From: Rhodamnia argentea
Lineage: Eukaryota; Streptophyta; Magnoliopsida; Myrtales; Myrtaceae
Reading direction: 5' to 3'
NCBI RefSeq assembly: GCF_020921035.1
Contig: NC_063151.1
Location: 8,122,001 to 8,186,000 of the forward strand
DNA length: 64,000 bases
The notes below the pieces were generated by a model, which made no database searches, was not told the DNA's origin, and saw only the letters and a list, made by a program, of their open reading frames with translations. This document shows positions 1 through 8,583 of the stretch, one piece after another. How positions within the stretch are numbered: position 1 is the stretch's first letter; every line of letters starts with the position of its first letter. A program made the translations under genes and the position numbers.

Positions 1-132
1 TCTCTCAGAGGAGAGAGCTGGAAATCAAGAACGAAAAGGTTTTTGGGAAGATTTTGTGAAACCAAGGACTAAGTTTGTGGGATCGAACACCAAGGAGAGA
101 GACCGAGAGAGAGAGAGGAGGTGCAGTTTTCC

Positions 133-285
133 ATGAAAAGAGAGAAATGGAGCTCAAACCCCAAGAAGATGACGTCACAGCTCCGGTCTCCTCTCTGGGC
201 TTCGCTCACTTCGCTCGCGACTCTAGACGGATCGAGGGCTTGCACAATGGTGCACCCATTCTCGGTGCTTCTCCTCAAACCCTAG
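133..285 (+). promoter_or_regulatory. Overlapping upstream ORF in the ZF-HD leader
   Basis: An ATG at 133 opens a 50-codon frame that ends at TAG 283-285, out of frame with and overlapping the main start at 147. Its start context (ttccATGa) is weak, so leaky scanning would allow the main protein to be made. A role in restraining translation is inference. Confidence 0.4.
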
Positions 286-1073
286 ATCACCCCCTACAAC
301 AACGCCCCAATTTGCACCGCCACCTTGACGATGAGGTCAAACCCGAGCGCGAGGACTCGAATCCGGATCCCGTCTCCTTCGCCTTCTCCAGGTCCCCCGC
401 CCTGCCGGCCCCCGCCGGATCGAAGCCGAAACCCGCGCCGTCGCCCGCCGTCAGGTACCGGGAGTGCCTCCGGAACCACGCGGCGAGCGTCGGCGGGAGC
501 GTCTACGATGGATGCGGCGAGTTCATGCCGGCCGGCGAGGACGGGACCGCCGGGTCCCTCAGGTGCGCCGCGTGCGAATGCCACCGGAATTTCCACAGGA
601 AGGAGGTCGACGGCGAGGCGCTGCAGGTCTCCGCCAGCTTCCGGCGGGCCCTGGTCCCCCCGCTCCAGCTGCCGCCTCCGCCGCTGGCGTCCCCGTATCA
701 GAGGTACTCGGTGGGCGTCGTCCAGAGCCCGATGGTGACGCCGATGAGCGTGGCCTTCGGCTGCGGCGGCGGCGGGGGGAACGAGTCCTCGAGCGAGGAT
801 CTGAACCTGTTCGGCTCCGACCACCCCCGCCGCCAAGCGGCGACGGCGCCGCCGTTCTCGAAGAAGAGGCACAGGACGAAGTTCACGCCGGAGCAGAAGG
901 AGAGGATGATGGAGTTCGCGGAGAAGGTGGGGTGGAGGATCCAGAAGCAGAACGAGGAGGAGGTGGAGAGGTTCTGCGGGGAGATCGGGGTGAGGAGGCA
1001 AGTGCTCAAGGTGTGGATGCACAACAACAAGAACAACGGGAAGAACAAGCAGGCATCCGAAGAACCGGCGTAG
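147..1073 (+). CDS. ZF-HD (zinc finger homeodomain) transcription factor
   Basis: Single-exon gene for a 308-residue protein. A conserved ZF-HD zinc finger lies at about residues 103-157: it begins RYRECLRNHA, continues through DGCGEFMP, and has the paired Cys/His pattern ending CAACECHRNFHRKE. A plant ZF-HD homeodomain follows at about 239-300, from KKRHRTKFTPEQ to the recognition-helix signature VLKVWMHNNKNN. In this family the finger mediates homo- and heterodimerisation and the homeodomain binds ATTA-type sites in the nucleus. The linker is proline- and glycine-rich. ATG 147 is the first in-frame ATG; the frame is open further upstream but has no earlier ATG. An out-of-frame ATG at 133 overlaps the start. 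The coding region is very GC-rich compared with the flanks, which explains long shadow frames on the other strand. Family membership is clear; the exact ZHD number is not assignable from sequence alone. Confidence 0.95.
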   Translation: MELKPQEDDVTAPVSSLGFAHFARDSRRIEGLHNGAPILGASPQTLDHPLQQRPNLHRHLDDEVKPEREDSNPDPVSFAFSRSPALPAPAGSKPKPAPSPAVRYRECLRNHAASVGGSVYDGCGEFMPAGEDGTAGSLRCAACECHRNFHRKEVDGEALQVSASFRRALVPPLQLPPPPLASPYQRYSVGVVQSPMVTPMSVAFGCGGGGGNESSSEDLNLFGSDHPRRQAATAPPFSKKRHRTKFTPEQKERMMEFAEKVGWRIQKQNEEEVERFCGEIGVRRQVLKVWMHNNKNNGKNKQASEEPA

Positions 1074-2626
1074 TGACCCATCTCTGCAAGATCAAGGATG
1101 AAGATAAAGATGCAAACTTTTTTTTGAGGTGAGGGACTCCAAACTGATCACTGTCTCGCGTAGCAGTCGATTTATCGATCTTGATGGGTCATCCATGTTT
1201 AGCGTGCAATCTGATGAACCAGTTTAATCTTGTAGTAGAACCCTAGCAAATCCCTTTGCTTCTTGATGGGGTTTTAGTTCTTAGCTAATATTTCGGGTCT
1301 CTCCGCTGTGCTTGATGACCTTGATCTTGAGTCTGCAAAATCTCTCTCTCCTGCATCCAGTTACTTCTTAGCTTTAGGGAAGATGCTGTTTTCGACAATG
1401 AAGATGCTGTTTTCGACAATGAAGCGAAGGGCTCTGATCATCCATGGGTCATGTTCAAACCGATTCACAAGGGTGTGTGTCGAAATGCATCATTAATCGG
1501 GTAAACACCGGATTTAGTATTCACTTTGTAGAATCTTCGACATGGTTTAGGTTTAGGTTTAGGTTTAGGTTTAGGTTAGGATCGTAAATCCTTCAGCTTG
1601 TCTTCTGTCTCTGTCAGGGCTAAAACCATCTCTCGTCTTCAATGTTGGGAAATCGGCTCGCCCCACGCACGGATCCAATGTTTCATCGTTTATGCTCGAG
1701 CCGTACCTTTGCAAAAGTCCTGAGATCGATTGTGAACATTGTCTCTTTTCCAGACAGAACATAATACGGGCATATGGCTTAGAAAAGGAAAAAGAGTTAG
1801 GCTGTTTCCGCCAGACATTTAAGCGGGGGAAATGCTTTTCGGATGATACTATTTAGATCAACATATCATCATCACATGTTTTGCATAAAACATTCATTAA
1901 TTGAAAGATCGTGTAGTCAGAAATAATTTATAGTACTATCAGACTATCATTTTTTTTAAAGTGGTGTTTGGAAAAGAAAAGAACAACGAGAGGAACCAAA
2001 GCCTTTTTAAAAAATATGGGAATTTTTTTTTATTTTGGACTTTTTGTAAGGAGGAGACGGGAAAATTTAAATTCTTATATTGAAGTTCTCCAAATCGCTT
2101 TATCTATTGAGCTTATTTATTTTTTATGTACATATGAATTCCTCGTTCATCGATTTGAGTTTTTTTGGGTTGGATTTTTTCCGGTATCGGAATCGTGTCA
2201 TATGGGATTCCTAATCTTCGAACTTAGTAGTTAGTTTGGCGCTAGATGAGAAGTATATTAATTTGTCGATGTCGTAACGGACGATTCTGATTTCCGCGGC
2301 ATATGACTAGAAATTCATGTTTCGTGTCTCGCAAAACACTGAACAAGTGAACGCGATAAATAGATAAGGGAATTTATTTTATTCAGCTCGCCAGCAAAAG
2401 GCCTTCGAGTACAAAATCAGGATCGACATAATTTCCTTACGGTATTCATTCTAGCTACCAAAGGAGAATTTAACTCCGTCCATAGGATGCTAGCTAGTTC
2501 GCTAGAGACATCCCTCAGGCAAGCCTGGCAATAATTGACCTATTAGCTACACAAGGACTGCAAAATTAGGCATAGAATTGCAGATTATTCGAGACGTAAA
2601 TGCGGGTGAAGTGATTGCCCACGTTC
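1074..2626. other. Intergenic spacer with two small simple repeats
   Basis: No gene is seen. The left part should hold the ZF-HD 3' UTR. It contains a perfect 21-bp tandem duplication (about 1383-1424, unit gatgctgttttcgacaatgaa) and a TTTAGG hexamer run at about 1543-1578. The short frames here lack recognisable protein features. Confidence 0.6.
1543..1578. repeat. (TTTAGG)n hexamer microsatellite
   Basis: About five to six copies of a GGTTTA hexamer. It resembles but is not the plant telomere heptamer TTTAGGG, so it is called a microsatellite or telo-box-like tract rather than an interstitial telomere. Confidence 0.7.
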
Positions 2627-3050
2627 TTATGCTGATGCGGGCGCCGCCGCCGGTTCGTTCTGGTCGCCATCCGAGTTATAGAGGCCGAAACCCCTGAAGT
2701 CATCACAAAGATGGACAAAAGTTAAAACATTAGGAACGAATAAAGCCATATTGCGGAATAAGTAGCGAGGGGAGTGATCAAATTCGGATTGCTGATCGGG
2801 GGTGGGGGGAATGTTTAGGATCGTACTTGAGCTTGCCGGTGAACCAGTCGGACCAGGAAGAGGCGGTGTCCTTAGCGTCCTCTGCCGCCTCCTTCGCGGC
2901 TGCGCCCATGCTCTGGGCCGCGCCCTTCGCCGAATTGGCGGCCTGGCCCAATTGGTCCGCCACCGGCGAGGGCGCGTCCCCTCGCGCCGCGGATTGGATC
3001 GCCAAGACCAGGAGCAGCGAGAGCACAAGGGCCAATGCGATCTTTGCCAT
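2627..3050 (-). CDS. Small secreted alanine-rich protein, function unknown
   Basis: Two coding exons on the minus strand: 3050-2827 and 2693-2627, joined over a 133-bp GT-AG intron (donor CTCAA/GTACGA, acceptor ACTTCAG/GGG). Splicing keeps frame and gives 96 residues. Residues 1-23 form a clear signal peptide (MAKIALALVLSLLLVLAIQS, then a likely cut after ARG). The mature chain is rich in Ala, Ser and Lys, with amphipathic helix-like AKGAAQSMGAAAKEAAEDAK followed by a Trp-containing SSWSDWFTGKL segment, and it ends in an EPAAAPASA tail. Composition recalls LEA-like or arabinogalactan-type small proteins, but I do not recognise a named family. TATAAATA sits at 3234-3241, about 180 bp upstream of the start, supporting a real promoter. 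Without the splice the frame would run through intron sequence, so the two-exon model is preferred. Confidence 0.75.
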
Positions 3051-3233
3051 CTTCACTAACGTTTTTAACCTCCGGAGAAGGGCGGAAACTCGTTGCGACG
3101 GATTGCGAGAGCTAAAAAAAAAAAACAAAGTGCTCTTTTCGTGTTTTTCTCTCTTTTCTTCGATAGAGTCTTTGAAAAAGATGGGAGGAAGTGAAGGCAA
3201 ATTGATTTGGGAAGTGGTGAGATTTTGGCCAAG

Positions 3234-3241
3234 TATTTATA
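3234..3241 (-). promoter_or_regulatory. TATA box of the small secreted protein gene
   Basis: TATAAATA on the minus strand. Transcription would begin near 3205, leaving a leader of about 150 nt. Confidence 0.6.
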
Positions 3242-3875
3242 GGGCAAAGTGGGGGGGAGCTATTCTTAGGGGCGAAAGTGGACGTGTTCGGACGATGAGG
3301 ACGCGACCGCGAGCGAGCGAGAGAGCGAGAAGTGGGAATGGCTGAGAGTCGATTTTGATAAATTTTACGTGTCTTTTGCATGTGCTTGTGGCCTTCCATG
3401 CACGAGAGTGTTTCGGGTGGATGGCAACGCTCCATTTTGGTCGCCCATTGAGAAAAATCCCCTGGTAGCCCAACATCCTCGACGGCAACTGATCTATTCA
3501 TTCACGTACATAATTAAGCGCAAAATACATCTACACGTAATGCGAATGCGATCTTCTTTTCTAAATGTCGAAGCCGATAGAAGTGGATGCGTAGCGAAAT
3601 CAAGAGCTGTTATGTTGATTTGATTACAGCTTGCGCTTAATTATTTTTTTTTTACGAGAAGGATGTATGATAAATAATCTGTCTTTTGGACACTTCTAAT
3701 TATCCTCATGGACACGGGAAAGCGACCGAAAGCGGAATTATAGGCGGCCAGGAAATTATATCGTAGGGGCCATATCCCATATGTGACATAAAAAGGCAGA
3801 CGAACAAGGACGGATCTTGAAATATTATGCTATATATATATATATGATTAAAGCGTAAGCCTACAATTAAAGCGT

Positions 3876-4000
3876 AAAGTGGCTCAAATGGCAAAGCGCT
3901 TGTTTTGTAGGCGAGAGTTACAGGATCGATACCCGGCAAATGGATTCCTTTCACTTAAGTTTTCTAATCTTTTCTTTCTTTCTTTCTTTTTTTTTTGGTT
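3876..4000 (+). mobile_element. tRNA-derived SINE-like sequence
   Basis: TGGCTCAAATGG (3880-3891) fits the RNA polymerase III A box and GGATCGATACC (3923-3933) fits the B box at tRNA-like spacing of about 32 nt. A T-rich tail ((ctttt)n-like) follows at 3968-3999. The cloverleaf is not intact, so this is a SINE head or tRNA pseudogene rather than a tRNA gene. The ends are approximate. Confidence 0.4.
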
Positions 4001-4116
4001 TGGTGTATTTGCCCTGTTTAATCATTCAAGCAAAAAGAAGAGGATGGCGTTTTGATTTTCCCAAAAGACCTCCCAAACATTGCGAGAGATCTTCGATCTC
4101 GCACGGAATCGCTTTT

Positions 4117-4226
4117 ATGTCTGCCGCAACATGTTTTATTCGAGTCAACCATTTGTTTCTAGATGCATAAAATGTCTTCCGCAACATGTTTTATTCGAGT
4201 CAACCATTTGTTTCTAGATGCATAAA
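4117..4226. repeat. 55-bp tandem duplication
   Basis: Units 4117-4171 and 4172-4226 are nearly identical; I see one G/T difference near the start (gtctgccgc versus gtcttccgc). Confidence 0.9.
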
Positions 4227-4487
4227 AGATAAGTACGAGACAGAGAGCACCATAATATTCGTCTTTACGAAAGAAGATGAAATTGAACATTGCATCGTAG
4301 ATACAGAGCTTGACAGACAAACAGCGAGTAGTAGTAATCACACCAGTTGGCGGCATTAGTTAGGGAAACTTTTACGAAACCTGAGGAAAGAGGAAGAGCA
4401 GAATCGCGGCCTTCACGTCGCCCGGCTGCTTGATTCCTTCCGTTTCTTTACGGTTTTACAGATCTTAGGGCGGTTTGCGATCATGCA

Positions 4488-6142
4488 TCAGAGCTTGAGG
4501 TTCTTCAGGAGCCTGCACAGAAGCAAGGCAGCAACTTGAATGAACTTGAGAATATTTGAACTCCAAGATTAGTAAGACTGGGACACCATGCGGTGAGCTC
4601 ACTAGAACGCCCTGTCTTTTGTTAGATTATCGCAGAAGAATGAATTTAATGCATGACCACATTATCGGTTCAGATTGAATTTCCACGCCTCAGTACAATT
4701 TTTCTATGCATCGAGACTCAAATTGCCCGTCTGCACGAGTCTATCATCCGCGACAGCTAATTCTTAATTTATTGGCAAATGTTGCAGATATTGTTTTCTT
4801 TTTTCTTCTTGTTTTTTAAGGTACAAGGAACTCTAATCCCCATGTCCTGAGGATCCTAGATGAGTCAGGAAGAGTGCCATGTATCTATAAATAAAGTAAA
4901 AGAAGAACAAATGCTTTGGGATACTAGACCACCATCTTGAACTGTATGAAACATGTACTTCAGTTTGGCCAGAGGACAAAAAATATGGGAGCATGTGCAA
5001 GAGATCTAAAAGGAGGCAAGATCAGATTTCATGTGACCTTTCTCAACACGAACTAGAATAAGAAAATGGGCAGACAGTGATGGAAATCTACATAAAGTAA
5101 TGGAAAAAATTCATCTTGTTGGGTATGCTGGCAAAGGCTTTGAGCCTGAACTCTAGGCACCAGAAATGGGGAAACAAATGGAACTTGGTGGCATCCTCAG
5201 GAAACGTGGACAACTTATAAGTCCTCAAAAACAGTTAAAAAGTAAAAGAAGCGCGTAGATTATTGTTGGTTCTTGCCCATTCCGATGCATCACACCTGTG
5301 TGCTTAAGAGTTAAAAAAAACCAGATTTGTACTTGTCTCATTGTCTGTCACAGATAACTTGGACAATTTGGTGCTGAGTCAATACTCCTACTTTCCTAGA
5401 AGTTGGTGAACCGAACCAGTATTACAGAACAAGTTGCAAAGAACCTTTCCGACCAGTTCAATCGCAAGAAGCTGTTCCTACTGGCGAGCCTGCACTTATG
5501 GTTCATGGCGATGAAAGACAACACACCTACCACAAAAGATCTGTCCACATTATATTTTCTCAGAAAATTTCTTCCGCACCCTCTTGTAAAGGGCAGGGAC
5601 GTTCTTGATCTTGTGGGGTTTGCAGAAACAGAGTAGGGCTACGGTCATTTACTTCAAAAGCTGATATGTAAAGGGAAAAAGAAAAAAAAAGCTCAGCCCT
5701 TTGACGACCCAATTCATCTAAAACCCGTCGGATCCTTTTGTGGACCTCACACTTGGACCCGCGTGATCTTACATTGGGGATGGATTGGGCGCATATGCAC
5801 CCGGACAGCTCTAGGAAAACATCGGTTTTATAAGGAGGGGGGTGGGGGGGTCATACATTACCTCTGCTCATCAGCAATGGCTCTGCTGGTGCTGAAGGAG
5901 GCAGAGGGCGCTCGGTACCTGGGCAAGGGGACTTGGCCGGACTCGATGTGCATGAGGTCCTGCACGAGGATGTCGTAGTGCCTCTTCACTTCTTCCGCGG
6001 ACTTGTTCCCGCCGACGGCCCGGGCCACGTTGTGCCACCGGTCGGGTGTGTCCTTGTCGTACAAGGCCAGTGCCCTCTCGAACATCTTGTTCTGCATGGG
6101 CGTCCATGACGACGAGTTGTGGGAGAGTGAACTCGATGCCAT
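4488..6142 (-). CDS. RL: RADIALIS-like SANT/MYB protein
   Basis: Two coding exons: 6142-5862 and a tiny 25-nt exon 4512-4488, separated by a 1,349-bp intron (donor GCAGAG/GTAATG, acceptor GTGCAG/GCTCCT). The spliced protein has 101 residues. A single SANT/MYB repeat runs from [16 protein letters not shown] through [18 protein letters not shown] to [15 protein letters not shown], followed by the family-typical [13 protein letters not shown]. The last exon supplies RLLKNLKL-stop, matching the MRNLKLQ-type C-terminus of RADIALIS-like proteins; this is why the exon is accepted although it is short. In snapdragon and Arabidopsis these small nuclear proteins lack an activation domain and antagonise MYB partners. 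TATAAAAA at 6297-6304 marks the promoter. The intron contains no other gene. Confidence 0.9.
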
Positions 6143-6296
6143 TTCTAAATCGTCGGTTCAAAGGGCCCAAGAAAGCGAGAGGAAGAGAGAGAGAGATAGA
6201 GGATGTCGAGGAAAAGGACCTCCTTTTTCTCTCTCTTTCAAGTTGGGAGATCGCGTTCTGTGTTCTTCTTGGGGAAGAGATGGTCGCCCTTGCTCC

Positions 6297-6304
6297 TTTT
6301 TATA
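6297..6304 (-). promoter_or_regulatory. TATA box of the RADIALIS-like gene
   Basis: TATAAAAA on the minus strand, about 155 bp upstream of the ATG at 6142. Confidence 0.6.
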
Positions 6305-8339
6305 CTGGAGAAGGATAGAGAGAGAATGGAGGGATCTTGCAATTTGCAGAATCTCTTTTTCTTCCCTCCCTCCCCCATTTTTTTTTTTTTTTGTCTTACT
6401 TTCCTGGAGATAAATATAAGATGCAAAATGCGATTCCTTCCCATAACAAATGAGTGGGTCGTTTCCAAAGTCCGATATGAATTCATCGATTCGCTTGTCA
6501 TATCTATTCAATGAACCGATCTTAACACGCCCGGCATTTGCCAATAACCCAAAAAAAAAATGAACTTTTCAAAGTCCCTGTCTGGCCATTTCATTTCAGC
6601 AAGTGGGGTTTTTTTTTTTTTTCCCCTCCTTTCAAGCATTTTAGCAGATGGTGGGGATTAGATCCTGAAATTCCCAGAATCCAACGCACGCAGTGAGAGC
6701 CCCCGAAAGATGTTTGCCTTTATTACCAAGAGAAAACATTGGTCAAAAAACGTGGGTGGAGGATATTCTGCCTCAAACTTGTAAGCAACTTGACCCAATA
6801 ACCCTAGTTTGTTTTAACCCAGACAGTATGAACTGTTCTTCTTGTGGCGATTTTTATTATTATCATCTTTGATTTTTTGGGAGGACAATCTTTCGGAGCG
6901 AGGATAAGGTTCAGCAGCAGCAGCAGCAGCAGCCGCCAGATGGGGTTCTCTTATCATGACGTACTAAGGGCATATAATCTTTGCCCGAAAAAGCTGTCAC
7001 TTGGACTCGGGGAAGATTTACTGGCATCAAAATTTGTGTGGAGCAGAGGAAGTCAAGATGACCATGCGTGATGTCAAAGACGGAAAGAAAAACCCAGATT
7101 CTGCATTCCAGTGACCGGGTCTGGATTCTCTTCTTTTCTCTCCCTATGCTTGAACAGAAGTTTTCACATCAAGTCTCCATGTAAAAGGCCAAGTCCCCCC
7201 CGGGGGCGTCGTCATCGGGGTGAGGTCGTATCGAAAGGCAGATTGCGTTGGGATCGCATTTCTCGCCGTTTCTTCGAACCGGATTCTTCGATTTTGACCC
7301 TTCTCGTGTTGTGTCTAGCACAGATTGCCACTATCGTTTTGTTTCTTCTAATCTTCTGAATTGGAATGGAACATGAACCATTTTTTTGAACTGGAGATGC
7401 TGCCTTCAAGTCACGTGTGACTGCTTTTCTAGTTTTCCCATCACCACTGAAAGCAATCCCAGAGAGATCTTTCGGGCAGCGGCCACGAGCCAGGGGGGGA
7501 CTGGACAAAAAGGTCGTTCTGGTTTCTGGGATTTGGTTCTTCTCCACCTGCGGAGTCAAACTGGCGCGCTTTGCTCCTTCTTTAAGGTGCATCGTTCTGT
7601 CCTGTTACAACTTGTCATTTTATGCCTTTTTGTCACGGAGCAAGTCTGATGCTAAATTCGAAATTCTACTTAGTTTTTTCGCAAGATGAATGGATCTGGG
7701 CGGGCTCAAATTCGCCTGTGTGGGTGGCCTCGGGCCCAAGAACGAAATTGCTTAACGCACTTTTCCAAGAGTTCCTCTAAGTTTGAATGTAGGCGTATAA
7801 CGTGTTGCTTTGAAAACCAAGTAGCAAAAGGGTATCTTATCTGTTCTTTTTCTATGTAGTGAACTAAATCTAGAAGTCTTAAAGCTTATATCGAAGTGCA
7901 ATCAAGTTCTGAAATATTTAAATAAAATGACAGAATACTAAAACTTATATAAAAAATGGATGCAATCAAATTTAGCTAGCGGTGGTCCGATCGACAACTT
8001 TTCAAGAAATTTCTCGAGGATGGACACATCAAGACAAGTTGCTTAGATCCCTAATGCTGAACTTCCACAAGCATAGTATAACATTCAGGTAAATGCGCTA
8101 GGAATCTGCCCCAAGAAACAAAGAATCAAATTGTGGACTATTTAGAATCCTTATCAAGTTGTGTCGTTTTTAGGAATGATCGGTTCCAGAGTGAACCGGT
8201 TCGCACCTGAAATAGGTTCCGGAGTGATCACTCTGTACATGTTGATGTGTCACTAAAATATCAATTTTGAAAAGTAAAAAAAGAGACAAATGACATAATG
8301 TATAATGTATATATGTATGTGTGTGTAGATGTAACAAGC
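6305..8339. other. Intergenic spacer, no gene seen
   Basis: Promoter-side DNA of the RADIALIS-like gene followed by unassigned sequence. It contains homopolymer T runs (6380-6392, 6608-6622) and a (CAG)7 tract at 6912-6932. Overlapping open frames at 7111-7690 on both strands have no domain, no conserved start context and no splice logic. Near 8170-8240 is a degenerate GGTTCC/GAACCGG-rich stretch of a dispersed repeat also seen elsewhere in the window. Confidence 0.5.
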
Positions 8340-8583
8340 CCATGCTAGGTCGTCCCTTGCCTAGGTGAGGCCGGCATCGCCCAAGGCTTGCCTGTGGTGG
8401 GCAAGGGTGACCTTCGCCCGACCCTTTTCGGCAAACCGGCCATTGATGAAAAGAAAAGAAAAATTAGAAGAAGGAAAAAAATTCGAAAAACTAAAAGGCA
8501 AAAATACTCTTGACCAATTGAATGTTAAACCCTTATTTGAAAAAACGATAGTACTTGAGGCCTTTATTTGAAAATTTTACCCT
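8340..8583. mobile_element. Truncated MULE-type non-autonomous element
   Basis: A GC-rich core (8340-8445) is followed by an A-rich linker and a terminal sequence whose reverse complement begins GGGTAAAATTTTCAAATAAA and has a second internal CAAATAAGGG motif. The same layout is found at the ends of the element at 35431-36713. No matching left end is visible, so the element is truncated or badly diverged. It encodes nothing. Confidence 0.4.

Larger units (their letters stand above)
3251..4487. other. Intergenic spacer with SINE-like sequence and tandem duplication
   Basis: Lies beyond the promoter of the secreted-protein gene and before the 3' end of the RADIALIS-like gene. It holds an (AT)n tract near 3830-3845, a tRNA-like SINE candidate near 3880 and a 55-bp tandem duplication at 4117-4226. 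The last ~100 bp are probably RADIALIS-like 3' UTR. No other gene is seen. Confidence 0.55.

Noticed and set aside
294-1022. 242-codon frame antisense to the ZF-HD gene
   Set aside because: It is a shadow of GC-rich codon use on the opposite strand; composition is low-complexity Arg/Leu/Pro/His and no domain is present.
325-1132. Long plus-strand frames overlapping the ZF-HD gene
   Set aside because: Out-of-frame shadows of the same GC-rich coding region, with Arg/Pro-rich noise.
1543-1578. Interstitial telomere
   Set aside because: The unit is TTTAGG, not the plant TTTAGGG.
6158-6544. 128-codon minus-strand frame upstream of the RADIALIS-like ATG
   Set aside because: Spans the promoter and leader, including the TATA box; rich in Lys/Glu/Ser from purine tracts.
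7111-7690. Overlapping frames on both strands
   Set aside because: No family resemblance, no promoter signal and no coherent splice sites.
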